In this document: positions 1-6,732 of the stretch, one piece after another
How the letters are laid out: the number at the start of each line of letters is the position of its first letter
Numbering within the stretch: position 1 is the stretch's first letter
Assembly: GCA_046540855.1 (NCBI GenBank)
Contig: JBKHEJ010000023.1
Span: 1 to 19,287, forward strand
DNA from: T1Sed10-7 sp046540855
GTDB taxonomy: Bacteria > Actinomycetota > Nitriliruptoria > Nitriliruptorales > Nitriliruptoraceae
Length of the DNA: 19,287 nucleotides
Direction of reading: 5' to 3'
The notes under the pieces: generated by a model
Database searches by the model: none
Told to the model about the DNA's origin: nothing
The model's input: the letters and a program-made list of their open reading frames with translations, nothing else
Program-made: the position numbers and the translations under genes

Positions 1-550
1 CCGCTCGGGCCTCGGCCAGCGGCACACGACGGATCCGGTCGGGGTCGGCGAGCAGCTCGTTCGCGACCCGCTCGATGCGCCCGGTGACCGTGCTGTCCGC
101 CGGGCCGCCGTGGGCCGGGTTGTACTTGAACCCGCCATCCTCCGGCGGGTTGTGCGACGGGGTGACGACGATCCCGTCGGCCGGCGTGTCGGGGTGGTCG
201 CGGTTGTGGGTGAGGATCGCGTGGGAGATGACCGGGGTCGGGGTGTAGCCGTCCGTATCGTCGATCCGGACCTCCACGCCGTGGGCGGCGAGGACCTGCA
301 ACGCGGTCTCGGTCGCCGGGGCGGACAGGGCGTGGGTGTCGCGGCCGAGGAACAGCGGCCCGGTCACCTTCCTCGCGGCCCGCTCGCGGCAGATCGCCTC
401 GGTGGTGGCGAGGATGTGGGCCTCGTTGAAGGAGGTCGTCAGGGAGCTACCGCGGTGCCCGGAGGTCCCGAAGGCCACGCGCTGGGCAGGATCGGCCGGG
501 TCGGGGCGCTCGTCGTGGTAGCGGGCGAGCAGATCGTCAACGTCGAGCAC
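1..550 (-). CDS. pgm: Phosphoglucomutase (alpha-D-glucose phosphate-specific), N-terminal part, cut by window edge
   Basis: Interconverts glucose-1-phosphate and glucose-6-phosphate in the cytoplasm, linking central metabolism to the glycogen genes nearby. Only the first 183 codons are visible; bacterial Pgm of this type has about 545 residues, so roughly two thirds lies left of the window. Residues 27-36 read FGTSGHRGSS, the family's N-terminal signature. Residues 130-135 read TPSHNP, where Ser132 is the serine phosphorylated during catalysis, followed by the substrate-loop stretch PEDGGFKYNP. The GTG start at 550 is supported by a GAGGAG ribosome site (positions 556-561) with a 5-base spacer. 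It lies 82 bp downstream of the glpX stop on the same strand, so the two are probably cotranscribed. I am sure of the family; the TPSHNP variant and the GGFKYNP loop favour Pgm over phosphomannomutase. Confidence 0.93.
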   Translation of the reverse strand, partial: MLDVDDLLARYHDERPDPADPAQRVAFGTSGHRGSSLTTSFNEAHILATTEAICRERAARKVTGPLFLGRDTHALSAPATETALQVLAAHGVEVRIDDTDGYTPTPVISHAILTHNRDHPDTPADGIVVTPSHNPPEDGGFKYNPAHGGPADSTVTGRIERVANELLADPDRIRRVPLAEARA

Positions 551-632
551 GGCGGCTCCTCGGGTCGCAGAGCGGGTCGATGAGCGGATCGAACGGTGGG
601 TCGAGCCGCGGAGCGCGGGCGGGGGCCCACCG

Positions 633-1691
633 CTACCGCGGACGGGCCTCGAGCTCGTCGAGGTCCGCGAAGCGGGCGATGGTGTTGAACTTCGAGAAGG
701 TGTGCTCGGCGCTGACGGTCCGCACCGTCCCCGAGGAGGAGCGCATCGACAACGACTGGGTCGTGGCCCCCCGGCCGGTGAAGCGCACGCCGCGCAGCAG
801 CGCCCCGTCGGTGATCCCGGTGGCCGCGAAGATGACCCGGTCGGAGCGGACGAGGTCGTCGACGGTGAGGACCGCGTCCACGTCGTAGCCGGCGTTGATC
901 GCCTCGGAGCGTTCCTGGTCGTCCCGCGGCGCGAGCCGGCCGTACAGCACCCCTCCGACACACTTCATCGCACACGCGGTGATGACGCCCTCGGGGGTGC
1001 CACCGATCCCGACCGACAGGTCCACGCCGGTGTCCGGCCGGGCGGCCATGATCGCGCCGGCGACGTCGCCGTCGAAGATGAACGCGATGCGCGCGCCGGC
1101 CTCACGGATCTCCCGCACGAGCCCCTCGTGCCGGGGGCGGTCCAGCACGCTGACGGTCACGTCCGCCGGCCGCCCCCCCTTGGCTCTGGCGACGCGGCGG
1201 ATGTTCTCGCCGATCGGCGCCTCGAGGTCGACCACGTCCGCCGCCAGGGGCCCGGTGGCGAGCTTGTGCATGTAGACGAAGGGTCCCGGGTCGAACATCG
1301 TGCCCCGCGCGGCCAGCGCGATGACCGCGAGCGCGTTCGGCAGGCCCTTGGCGGTGAGCGTGGTGCCCTCCACCGGGTCGACGGCGATGTCGACCTCCGG
1401 TGGCGTGCCGTCACCGATCACCTCGCCGTTGTAGAGCATCGGGGCCTCGTCCTTCTCCCCCTCCCCGATCACCACGACCCCGTGCATCGGGATCCGCCCG
1501 AGGATGCCCCGCATCGCGTCCACGGCGGCCTGATCGGCGGCTTCCTTGTCGCCGAACCCCATCCGGCGGGCCGCCGCCATCGCAGCAGCCTCGGTCACCC
1601 GCACCATCTCCAGCGCGAGGTTGCGATCCGAGCCGCCCAGGTCGCCACGCTCGGGCGCGGCGAGGTCGCCCCGATCGGTCGTGTCGCTCAT
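633..1691 (-). CDS. glpX: Fructose-1,6-bisphosphatase class II (GlpX)
   Basis: Hydrolyses fructose-1,6-bisphosphate to fructose-6-phosphate, the committed gluconeogenic step, using a divalent metal. The protein has 352 residues, close to the usual 320-360 of the class. Visible signatures are IGEGEKDEAPML at 75-86, DPVEGTT at 105-111 (metal and phosphate site) and GIGGTPEGV at about 218-226. The short N-terminus (residues 1-22) is polar and probably disordered. The ATG at 1691 is preceded by an AGGGAGGG ribosome site. The reading frame stays open far upstream, through the antisense of glgP, so an automatic caller could wrongly extend it; homology begins near residue 20 of the chosen start. It is divergent from glgP across a 297-bp control region and upstream of pgm. 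GlpX is the FBPase normally found in Actinobacteria, so this is probably the organism's gluconeogenic enzyme. Confidence 0.96.
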   Translation of the reverse strand: MSDTTDRGDLAAPERGDLGGSDRNLALEMVRVTEAAAMAAARRMGFGDKEAADQAAVDAMRGILGRIPMHGVVVIGEGEKDEAPMLYNGEVIGDGTPPEVDIAVDPVEGTTLTAKGLPNALAVIALAARGTMFDPGPFVYMHKLATGPLAADVVDLEAPIGENIRRVARAKGGRPADVTVSVLDRPRHEGLVREIREAGARIAFIFDGDVAGAIMAARPDTGVDLSVGIGGTPEGVITACAMKCVGGVLYGRLAPRDDQERSEAINAGYDVDAVLTVDDLVRSDRVIFAATGITDGALLRGVRFTGRGATTQSLSMRSSSGTVRTVSAEHTFSKFNTIARFADLDELEARPR

Positions 1692-1765
1692 CGCCCGCCC
1701 TCCCTGCTCCGGTCCCTGGCCCGACGGTCGTCCGGCCCGACGGTCCGCGCGCCAGCCGCCACACC

Positions 1766-1789
1766 CGCACCTCACGCTAGGGAGGTGCG
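1766..1789. promoter_or_regulatory. 8-bp inverted repeat, candidate operator in the glpX/glgP divergent region
   Basis: The arms CGCACCTC (1766-1773) and GAGGTGCG (1782-1789) are perfect reverse complements separated by 8 bp. The spacer contains one of only three CTAG tetranucleotides found in the window and the proposed glpX -10. A dimeric regulator binding here would block glpX transcription and could also affect glgP. A simple RNA hairpin is an alternative reading. No regulator gene is visible to assign to it. Confidence 0.4.
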
Positions 1790-1802
1790 CGGGCCGGGGC
1801 AA
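1774..1802 (-). promoter_or_regulatory. Candidate sigma70-type promoter for glpX-pgm
   Basis: Read on the minus strand, TTGCCC (1802-1797) is followed by a 17-bp spacer and TAGCGT (1779-1774). This matches the actinobacterial TTGNCN / TANNNT pattern at ideal spacing. Transcription would begin near position 1767, giving a leader of about 76 bases before the glpX ATG. The -10 lies in the spacer of the inverted repeat at 1766-1789. The assignment rests on sequence only. Confidence 0.42.
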
Positions 1803-1855
1803 CGGCGGTGTCCCACGGTCGCGCCGGCGCGTCCCGTCACCCATCCCGACGAGGT

Positions 1856-1885
1856 GCCTACAGGCCAGCGGGGAGCCCGTAGGCT
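1856..1885. promoter_or_regulatory. Imperfect inverted repeat with a TAGGCT hexamer upstream of glgP
   Basis: GCCTAC (1856-1861) and GTAGGC (1879-1884) are reverse complements 17 bp apart. One mismatch followed by three more pairs extends the stem inward. The right arm overlaps TAGGCT (1880-1885), a possible -10 on the plus strand, and another candidate, TAGCGT, lies at 1908-1913. No convincing -35 accompanies either, so the glgP promoter is not fixed by this evidence. Confidence 0.25.
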
Positions 1886-1988
1886 CGCGCCGGCGCACGC
1901 GCTGTCGTAGCGTGTCGCCCGCTCCCGCGCGCGCCAGCAGCGGCTGCTGCGGCGCACGACCCGCTCGCCCTGCCCAACGAGGATCACC

Positions 1989-4073
1989 GTGGACGACGTC
2001 ACGACCCTGCGCTCCCAGCTCGAGCGTCTGGCCCGCAACCTCCGCTGGTTCGCGGACCGGCCGACCCGTGAGCTGTTCGCCGACCTCGGCGCCCGCCTCG
2101 AGGGGGTGGACGGGCGCGATCCGATGGCCGTCCTGCACGCGCTCGACGCGCAGGAGGTGGCTGCGCTCAGCGCGGATCCGGCCTGGCGGGAGCGGATCGA
2201 CCAGCTCGCCGCCGCGCTGGAGGGCGAGCTGGCCGGCGCGCCGGACCTGGGCGGGGACACCCGGCTGGTGGCCTACCTGTCCGCGGAGTTCGCGCTGTGC
2301 GACCCGCTGCACACCTACTCCGGTGGGCTCGGGGTGCTGGCCGGGGACCACCTGCGCTCCGCCTCGGACCTGGCGATCCCGCTGGTCGCGGTCGGGCTGG
2401 CCTACCGCGACGGCTACTTCACCCAGACCGTCGACGCCCAGGGCAACCAGGAGGCCGCTCCCGCCCCCAACGACCTGGAGCGCTCCGCGGCGGAACCGGT
2501 CGTGGACCGCGCCGGTGAACGGCTGACCGTCACGGTGCCGATGGGTGACGGCGAGGTCACCGTGCAGGCCTGGCGGGTCGCGGTCGGCCGCGTCCCGCTC
2601 GTGCTGCTCGACACCGACGTCGCCTCCAACGCCGCTCACCACCGTGCCATCACGCGGCACCTGTACGGCGGCGACAAGGACACCCGCATCCGCCAGGAGC
2701 TCATCCTCGGCGTCGGCGGGGTCCGCATGCTGGACGCGATGGGCCTGCACCCGGACCTCTACCACCTCAACGAGGGCCACGCGGCCTTCGCCGGCCTCGA
2801 ACGGCTCGGCGTGCATCTGCGCGCCGGCAAGGACGTGGACGCCGCCATCGCCGCGGTGCGCGAGGAGCTGCAGTTCACCACCCACACCCCCGTCCCGGCC
2901 GGGCACGACACCTTCGACCACGGGCTCGCCGCCCACCACCTCGGCCCGCTGTGCGACCAGATCGGCATCGGGTTCGATGGCCTGTGGAAGCTCGCGACCG
3001 GCGCCGGGTTCCCGACCTGGAACCAGACGGTGCTGGCGCTGAAGCTCGCGAGCCGGACCAACGGCGTGGCACGCCTGCACGGCGAGGTGTCGCGGGCGAT
3101 GTTCGCGTCCCTGTGGCCCGACCGCCCCGTGGACGAGGTCCCGATCGACCACGTGACCAACGGGGTGCACCCGACCTCGTGGACCGGGCCGGAGATCGCG
3201 GCGCTGCTCGACGAGCACGTCCCCGGCTGGCGGCGCGGGACCGACCCGGAGGCGTGGCAGGCCCTGCGCGCGGTGGACCGCAGCGTGCTGTGGCAGGCCC
3301 GGACCGCGGCGCGGGCACGGCTGCTCGAGGGGGCGCGGGCCCGGCTCGCGACCCGTGCGGCGCGCACCGGGGTGCCGGCCGGCGGCGAGGGGCTCGACCC
3401 CGAGGCGCTGACCATCGGCTTCGCCCGGCGCTTCGCGACCTACAAGCGCGGCACGCTGATGCTGCGTGACATGGACCGGCTCGGTCGGATCCTGTCGGAC
3501 ACCGACCGGCCGGTGCAGCTGCTCGTCGCCGGCAAGGCCCACCCCGCCGACCGGGACGGCCAGGCGGTCCTGCGCGAGCTCGCCCAGGCCGCGGGGGACC
3601 CGCGGATGGCCGGCCGGCTCGTCTTCCTCGAGGGCTACGACCTCGAGCTCGGCGGCCTGCTGACCTCCGGCTGCGACGTGTGGCTGAACACGCCGCTGAG
3701 GCCCAAGGAGGCCTCGGGGACCTCCGGGATGAAGGCGGCGATGAACGGTGGCCTGAACCTGTCGGTGCTGGACGGCTGGTGGGACGAGGCGATCAGCGAC
3801 CAGGGCCCAGCCGCCGAGGCCGGGATCGGCTGGTCCATCGGTGACCGCGCCCTCATCGAGGACGCCGACGCGCGTGACGAGCAGGACGTGGCCGAGCTGT
3901 ACCGGCTGCTCGACGAGGAGGTCGTGCCGACCTTCCACGACCGCGACGCCGACGGGCTGCCGCAGCGCTGGCTGACGATGGCGCTCGACGCGATCGTGCT
4001 GCTGTCCCCGGTGTACTCGACCCACCGGATGCTCGCGGACTACGCCGAGCGGTACGGCGTGCCGGTGCGCTGA
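1989..4073 (+). CDS. glgP: Alpha-glucan (glycogen/maltodextrin) phosphorylase, GT35, short DUF3417-containing type
   Basis: Releases glucose-1-phosphate from the non-reducing ends of alpha-1,4-glucans using phosphate and pyridoxal phosphate. The protein has 694 residues, shorter than the roughly 800-860 of classical enzymes, and belongs to the Thermotoga/Mycobacterium-like branch. Residues 1 to about 95 resemble the DUF3417 N-terminal domain of that branch (LERLARNLRWF followed by a helical stretch). Later motifs are DHVTNGVHP, GFARRFATYKR, AGKAHPADRDG and EASGTSGMKAAMNGG, in which Lys582 is the expected PLP-binding lysine. The GTG start at 1989 follows a GAGGA ribosome site at 1979-1983. It is the first gene of the plus-strand glycogen cluster, 139 bp before glgC, and its product is the substrate of GlgC and Pgm. 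Family assignment is firm; preference for glycogen or short maltodextrins cannot be read from sequence. Confidence 0.94.
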   Translation: MDDVTTLRSQLERLARNLRWFADRPTRELFADLGARLEGVDGRDPMAVLHALDAQEVAALSADPAWRERIDQLAAALEGELAGAPDLGGDTRLVAYLSAEFALCDPLHTYSGGLGVLAGDHLRSASDLAIPLVAVGLAYRDGYFTQTVDAQGNQEAAPAPNDLERSAAEPVVDRAGERLTVTVPMGDGEVTVQAWRVAVGRVPLVLLDTDVASNAAHHRAITRHLYGGDKDTRIRQELILGVGGVRMLDAMGLHPDLYHLNEGHAAFAGLERLGVHLRAGKDVDAAIAAVREELQFTTHTPVPAGHDTFDHGLAAHHLGPLCDQIGIGFDGLWKLATGAGFPTWNQTVLALKLASRTNGVARLHGEVSRAMFASLWPDRPVDEVPIDHVTNGVHPTSWTGPEIAALLDEHVPGWRRGTDPEAWQALRAVDRSVLWQARTAARARLLEGARARLATRAARTGVPAGGEGLDPEALTIGFARRFATYKRGTLMLRDMDRLGRILSDTDRPVQLLVAGKAHPADRDGQAVLRELAQAAGDPRMAGRLVFLEGYDLELGGLLTSGCDVWLNTPLRPKEASGTSGMKAAMNGGLNLSVLDGWWDEAISDQGPAAEAGIGWSIGDRALIEDADARDEQDVAELYRLLDEEVVPTFHDRDADGLPQRWLTMALDAIVLLSPVYSTHRMLADYAERYGVPVR

Positions 4074-4104
4074 CACCGACCACCCCGCCCCAAGGTCCAG
4101 CAAC

Positions 4105-4110
4105 TAGGGT
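4105..4110 (+). promoter_or_regulatory. Possible -10 element (TAGGGT) for glgC
   Basis: TAGGGT within AACTAGGGTCGG fits the actinobacterial -10 pattern and lies 103 bp before the glgC start. No good -35 is present at 16-18 bp. It contains the second of the three CTAG tetranucleotides. If used, transcription would start inside the adjacent stem-loop, separating glgC expression from glgP. Confidence 0.25.
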
Positions 4111-4139
4111 CGGTCCGGGGCCGTCCGCGCCCCGGACCG
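4111..4139 (+). terminator. Perfect 11-bp stem-loop between glgP and glgC (terminator or leader structure)
   Basis: CGGTCCGGGGC (4111-4121) and GCCCCGGACCG (4129-4139) are perfect reverse complements with a 7-base loop, giving a very GC-rich hairpin 37 bp after the glgP stop. No T-rich tract follows, so it is not a textbook intrinsic terminator, although U-less hairpins are often proposed as terminators in Actinobacteria. A smaller stem, GCGCCC/GGGCGC (4139-4152), follows directly. It may instead modulate read-through into glgC or stabilise an mRNA end. Confidence 0.45.
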
Positions 4140-4212
4140 CGCCCGTGGGCGCACCGCTGCCGAGCGCTGCGCACGCGGCGCGGCCGCGCCACCAGCTCGG
4201 TGGGAGGGACCG

Positions 4213-5457
4213 ATGACCGCCAGGAACCGAGAAGTCTTCAGCATGGTGCTGGCCGGCGGTGCGGGCAACCGCCTGCAGCCGCTCACCCGCGACCGGGCCA
4301 AGCCGGCGGTGCCCTTCGGGGGCAACTACCGGCTCATCGACTTCGTGCTCTCCAACCTCGTCAACTCCGGCTACCGCAAGATCGCGGTCCTGACCCAGTA
4401 CAAGAGCCACAGCCTCAACACCCACATCGCCAAGACCTGGCGCATGTCACAGCTGCTCGGCAACTACGTCTCGGTCGTGCCGGCGGCGATGAACGACGGG
4501 GCGCGCTGGTTCTCCGGCTCGGCGGACGCGATCTACCAGAACCTCAACCTCATCCGCGACGAGGCACCCGACTACATCGCGGTGTTCGGGGCCGACAACC
4601 TCTACCGCATGGACGCCTCGCTGATGCTCGAGGACCACATCGCCTCCGGCGCCGGGGTGACCGTCGCGGGGCTGAGGGTCCCGATCGAGCAGGCGTTCGC
4701 CTTCGGGGTGATCGAACCGGCCGAGGACGGCTCCATCGCCGCCTTCCGGGAGAAGCCGTCCGACCCGGTCGCGCTGCCCGACGACCCGTCGACGGTGTTC
4801 GCCTCGATGGGCAACTACCTGTTCACGACCGAGGCGCTCGTCGACGCGATCGTGCGGGACAACCGTGACCCGGACAGCAACCACGACATGGGCGGCGACG
4901 TCATCCCCGCGATGGTCGAGCGGGGCGAGGCGCACGTCCACGACTTCAGCAAGGACAACGACGTCCCCGGCTCCACCGACCGCGACCGCGGCTACTGGCG
5001 TGACGTCGGGACGATCGACGCCTACTACGACGCGCACATGGACCTGATCAGCGTCCACCCGGTGTTCAACCTCTACAACGACCGCTGGCCGATCATGACC
5101 TGGCACGCGCCCTTCCCGCCCGCCAAGTTCGTGTTCGACACCGACGAGCGGCGCGGGACGGCGCTGGACTCGATGGTCTGCTCCGGTGTGGTCATCTCCG
5201 GCGGGACCGTGCGCCGCTCGGTGGTCTCCCCCGGCGCCCACGTGCACACCGGGGCGGTCATCGAGGACAGCGTGCTGCTGCACGGGGTCGAGGTCGGCCG
5301 CCGCGCCGTGGTGCGCCGGGCCATCATCGACAAGGGCGTGTACGTCCCGCCCGGTGCGCGCATCGGGGTCGACCCGGAGCAGGACCGGGCACGCTTCCAC
5401 GTCTCCGAGGGGGGCGTGGTCGTGATCGGCAAGCACGACGTGATCCCGCAGGACTGA
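4213..5457 (+). CDS. glgC: Glucose-1-phosphate adenylyltransferase (ADP-glucose pyrophosphorylase)
   Basis: Makes ADP-glucose from ATP and glucose-1-phosphate, the committed step of bacterial glycogen synthesis and normally its allosteric control point. The length of 414 residues is typical. The nucleotide-binding loop GGAGNRLQPLT is at 15-25, KPAVPFGG at 30-37, and RWFSGSADAIYQN and YWRDVGTIDAYYDAHMDL match the actinobacterial branch. Asp128 in GADNLYRMD corresponds to the catalytic Asp142 of the E. coli enzyme, and Lys181 in FREKP to its Lys195, which binds glucose-1-phosphate. The C-terminal third is a left-handed beta-helix-type region ending in GGVVVIGKHDVI. The ATG at 4213 follows GGGAGGG at 4202-4208. 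It stands 37 bp before glgA, so the two are very likely cotranscribed. One oddity: the residue after the catalytic Asp is Asn129, where most relatives have His. Confidence 0.96.
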   Translation: MTARNREVFSMVLAGGAGNRLQPLTRDRAKPAVPFGGNYRLIDFVLSNLVNSGYRKIAVLTQYKSHSLNTHIAKTWRMSQLLGNYVSVVPAAMNDGARWFSGSADAIYQNLNLIRDEAPDYIAVFGADNLYRMDASLMLEDHIASGAGVTVAGLRVPIEQAFAFGVIEPAEDGSIAAFREKPSDPVALPDDPSTVFASMGNYLFTTEALVDAIVRDNRDPDSNHDMGGDVIPAMVERGEAHVHDFSKDNDVPGSTDRDRGYWRDVGTIDAYYDAHMDLISVHPVFNLYNDRWPIMTWHAPFPPAKFVFDTDERRGTALDSMVCSGVVISGGTVRRSVVSPGAHVHTGAVIEDSVLLHGVEVGRRAVVRRAIIDKGVYVPPGARIGVDPEQDRARFHVSEGGVVVIGKHDVIPQD

Positions 5458-5494
5458 GCAGCGACGTCGAGGTGGCGGGACCAAGGAGCACCCC

Positions 5495-6703
5495 GTGAGC
5501 GAGCTGACCATCGGGCTGTTGACCAAGGAGTACCCCCCGGAGGTCTACGGCGGGGCCGGCGTCCACATCGCGGAGCTGGCGCGGGCGCTCGCCCCGCTGG
5601 TCGACGTGCGCGTGCACGCCTTCGGGGCCGACCGCGACGATGCGCTGGTGGCCGCGAGCTACCGGGAGTGGGACGCGCTGGCCGGCCCGGAGCCGGAGCT
5701 CGCGGCGCTGCGCACCGTCTCGGTGGATCTGCTCATCGCCGCCGGGGTGCGCGGCGTCGACCTCGTCCACAGCCACACCTGGTACGCGAACCTGGCCGGC
5801 CACCTCGCCAAGCTCATCCACGGGGTGCCGCACGTGGTCACCACCCACAGCCTCGAGCCGCTCAGGCCCTGGAAGGCCGAGCAGCTCGGTGGCGGCTACG
5901 CCCTGTCGAGCTTCTGCGAGCGGACCGGCATCGAGGGTGCCGACGCCGTCATCGCGGTGTCGGAGGGGATGCGTGACGACGTGCTCGCCGCCTACCCCGC
6001 GGTGGACCCGGACAAGGTGCGGGTGATCCACAACGGCATCGACCCCGGCGACTGGCAGCCCGACCGGGGTGTCGCGGCGCTGCAGGAGCACGGCGTGGAC
6101 CCGGACCGCCCGAGCGTGGTGTTCGTCGGCCGGATCACCCGCCAGAAGGGGGTCGTCCACCTCCTCGACGCCGCCGAGCACCTGCCAGCCGGGACCCAGC
6201 TCGTGCTGTGCGCCGGCGCGCCCGACACCCCGCAGATCGCCGAGGAGTTCCGCACCCGGGTCGCCGAGCTCGCCGACGCGCCGGCGGAGATCATCTGGAT
6301 CGACGAGATGCTGCCCCGGTGGAAGGTCATCCAGCTGCTGACCCACGCGCAGGTGTTCGTGTGCCCGTCGATCTACGAGCCCTTCGGGATCGTCAACCTC
6401 GAGGCGATGGCGTGCGGGACGGCCGTGGTCGCCAGCGCCGTCGGCGGCATCCCCGAGGTGGTGGTCGACGGCGAGACCGGCACGCTCGTGCCGCTCACCC
6501 CTGGTGACGATGCGATGGGCAGCCCTGCCGACCCGGCCGCCTTCGCCCGCGACCTCGCGGCGGCGATCACCGACCTGCTCGACGACCCGGACCGGTCCGC
6601 CGCGTTCGGGAACGCCGGCCGCCGCCGGGTCGAGTCCACCTTCGCCTGGTCCACCATCGCGCAGCGCACCGCCGCGCTGTACCGCGAGCTGACCGCCGGC
6701 TGA
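5495..6703 (+). CDS. glgA: Glycogen synthase, Corynebacterium family (GT4 GlgA; GlgM-like maltose-1-phosphate synthase possible)
   Basis: Transfers glucose from ADP-glucose (or another NDP-glucose) to an alpha-glucan acceptor. The protein has 402 residues with a GT-B fold: an N-terminal acceptor domain starting GLLTKEYPPEVYGGAGVHI and a C-terminal donor domain with VFVGRITRQKGV and IYEPFGIVNLEAMACGT, which holds the E-x7-E pair Glu295/Glu303. This is the GT4 actinobacterial GlgA, not the GT5 enzyme of E. coli. In mycobacteria the homologue Rv1212c (GlgM) was shown to make maltose-1-phosphate for GlgE; no glgE is visible here, so classical chain elongation remains equally possible. The GTG at 5495 follows AAGGAG at 5483-5488. 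It is 29 bp before the second GT4 gene. Family is certain; the exact product is not. Confidence 0.9.
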   Translation: MSELTIGLLTKEYPPEVYGGAGVHIAELARALAPLVDVRVHAFGADRDDALVAASYREWDALAGPEPELAALRTVSVDLLIAAGVRGVDLVHSHTWYANLAGHLAKLIHGVPHVVTTHSLEPLRPWKAEQLGGGYALSSFCERTGIEGADAVIAVSEGMRDDVLAAYPAVDPDKVRVIHNGIDPGDWQPDRGVAALQEHGVDPDRPSVVFVGRITRQKGVVHLLDAAEHLPAGTQLVLCAGAPDTPQIAEEFRTRVAELADAPAEIIWIDEMLPRWKVIQLLTHAQVFVCPSIYEPFGIVNLEAMACGTAVVASAVGGIPEVVVDGETGTLVPLTPGDDAMGSPADPAAFARDLAAAITDLLDDPDRSAAFGNAGRRRVESTFAWSTIAQRTAALYRELTAG

Positions 6704-6732
6704 GCCCCTGCCCCGTCCCCGGAGCCACGCAC

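Noticed and set aside
594..632. CGGTGGG/CCCACCG stem just after the glpX stop as a terminator before pgm
   Set aside because: The stem has 7 bp with a 25-base loop and no U tract; glpX and pgm are close and functionally linked, so read-through is more likely. It is too weak to annotate.
1692..1988. Short open frames crossing the glpX-glgP intergenic region
   Set aside because: They run through both flanking genes out of frame, lack ribosome sites and have shadow-type composition.
1692..4103. Minus-strand open frame continuing about 800 codons upstream of glpX, antisense to glgP
   Set aside because: It is an antisense shadow produced by third-position GC bias; glpX homology begins at the ATG at 1691, which has a strong ribosome site, and the extension has no recognisable domain.
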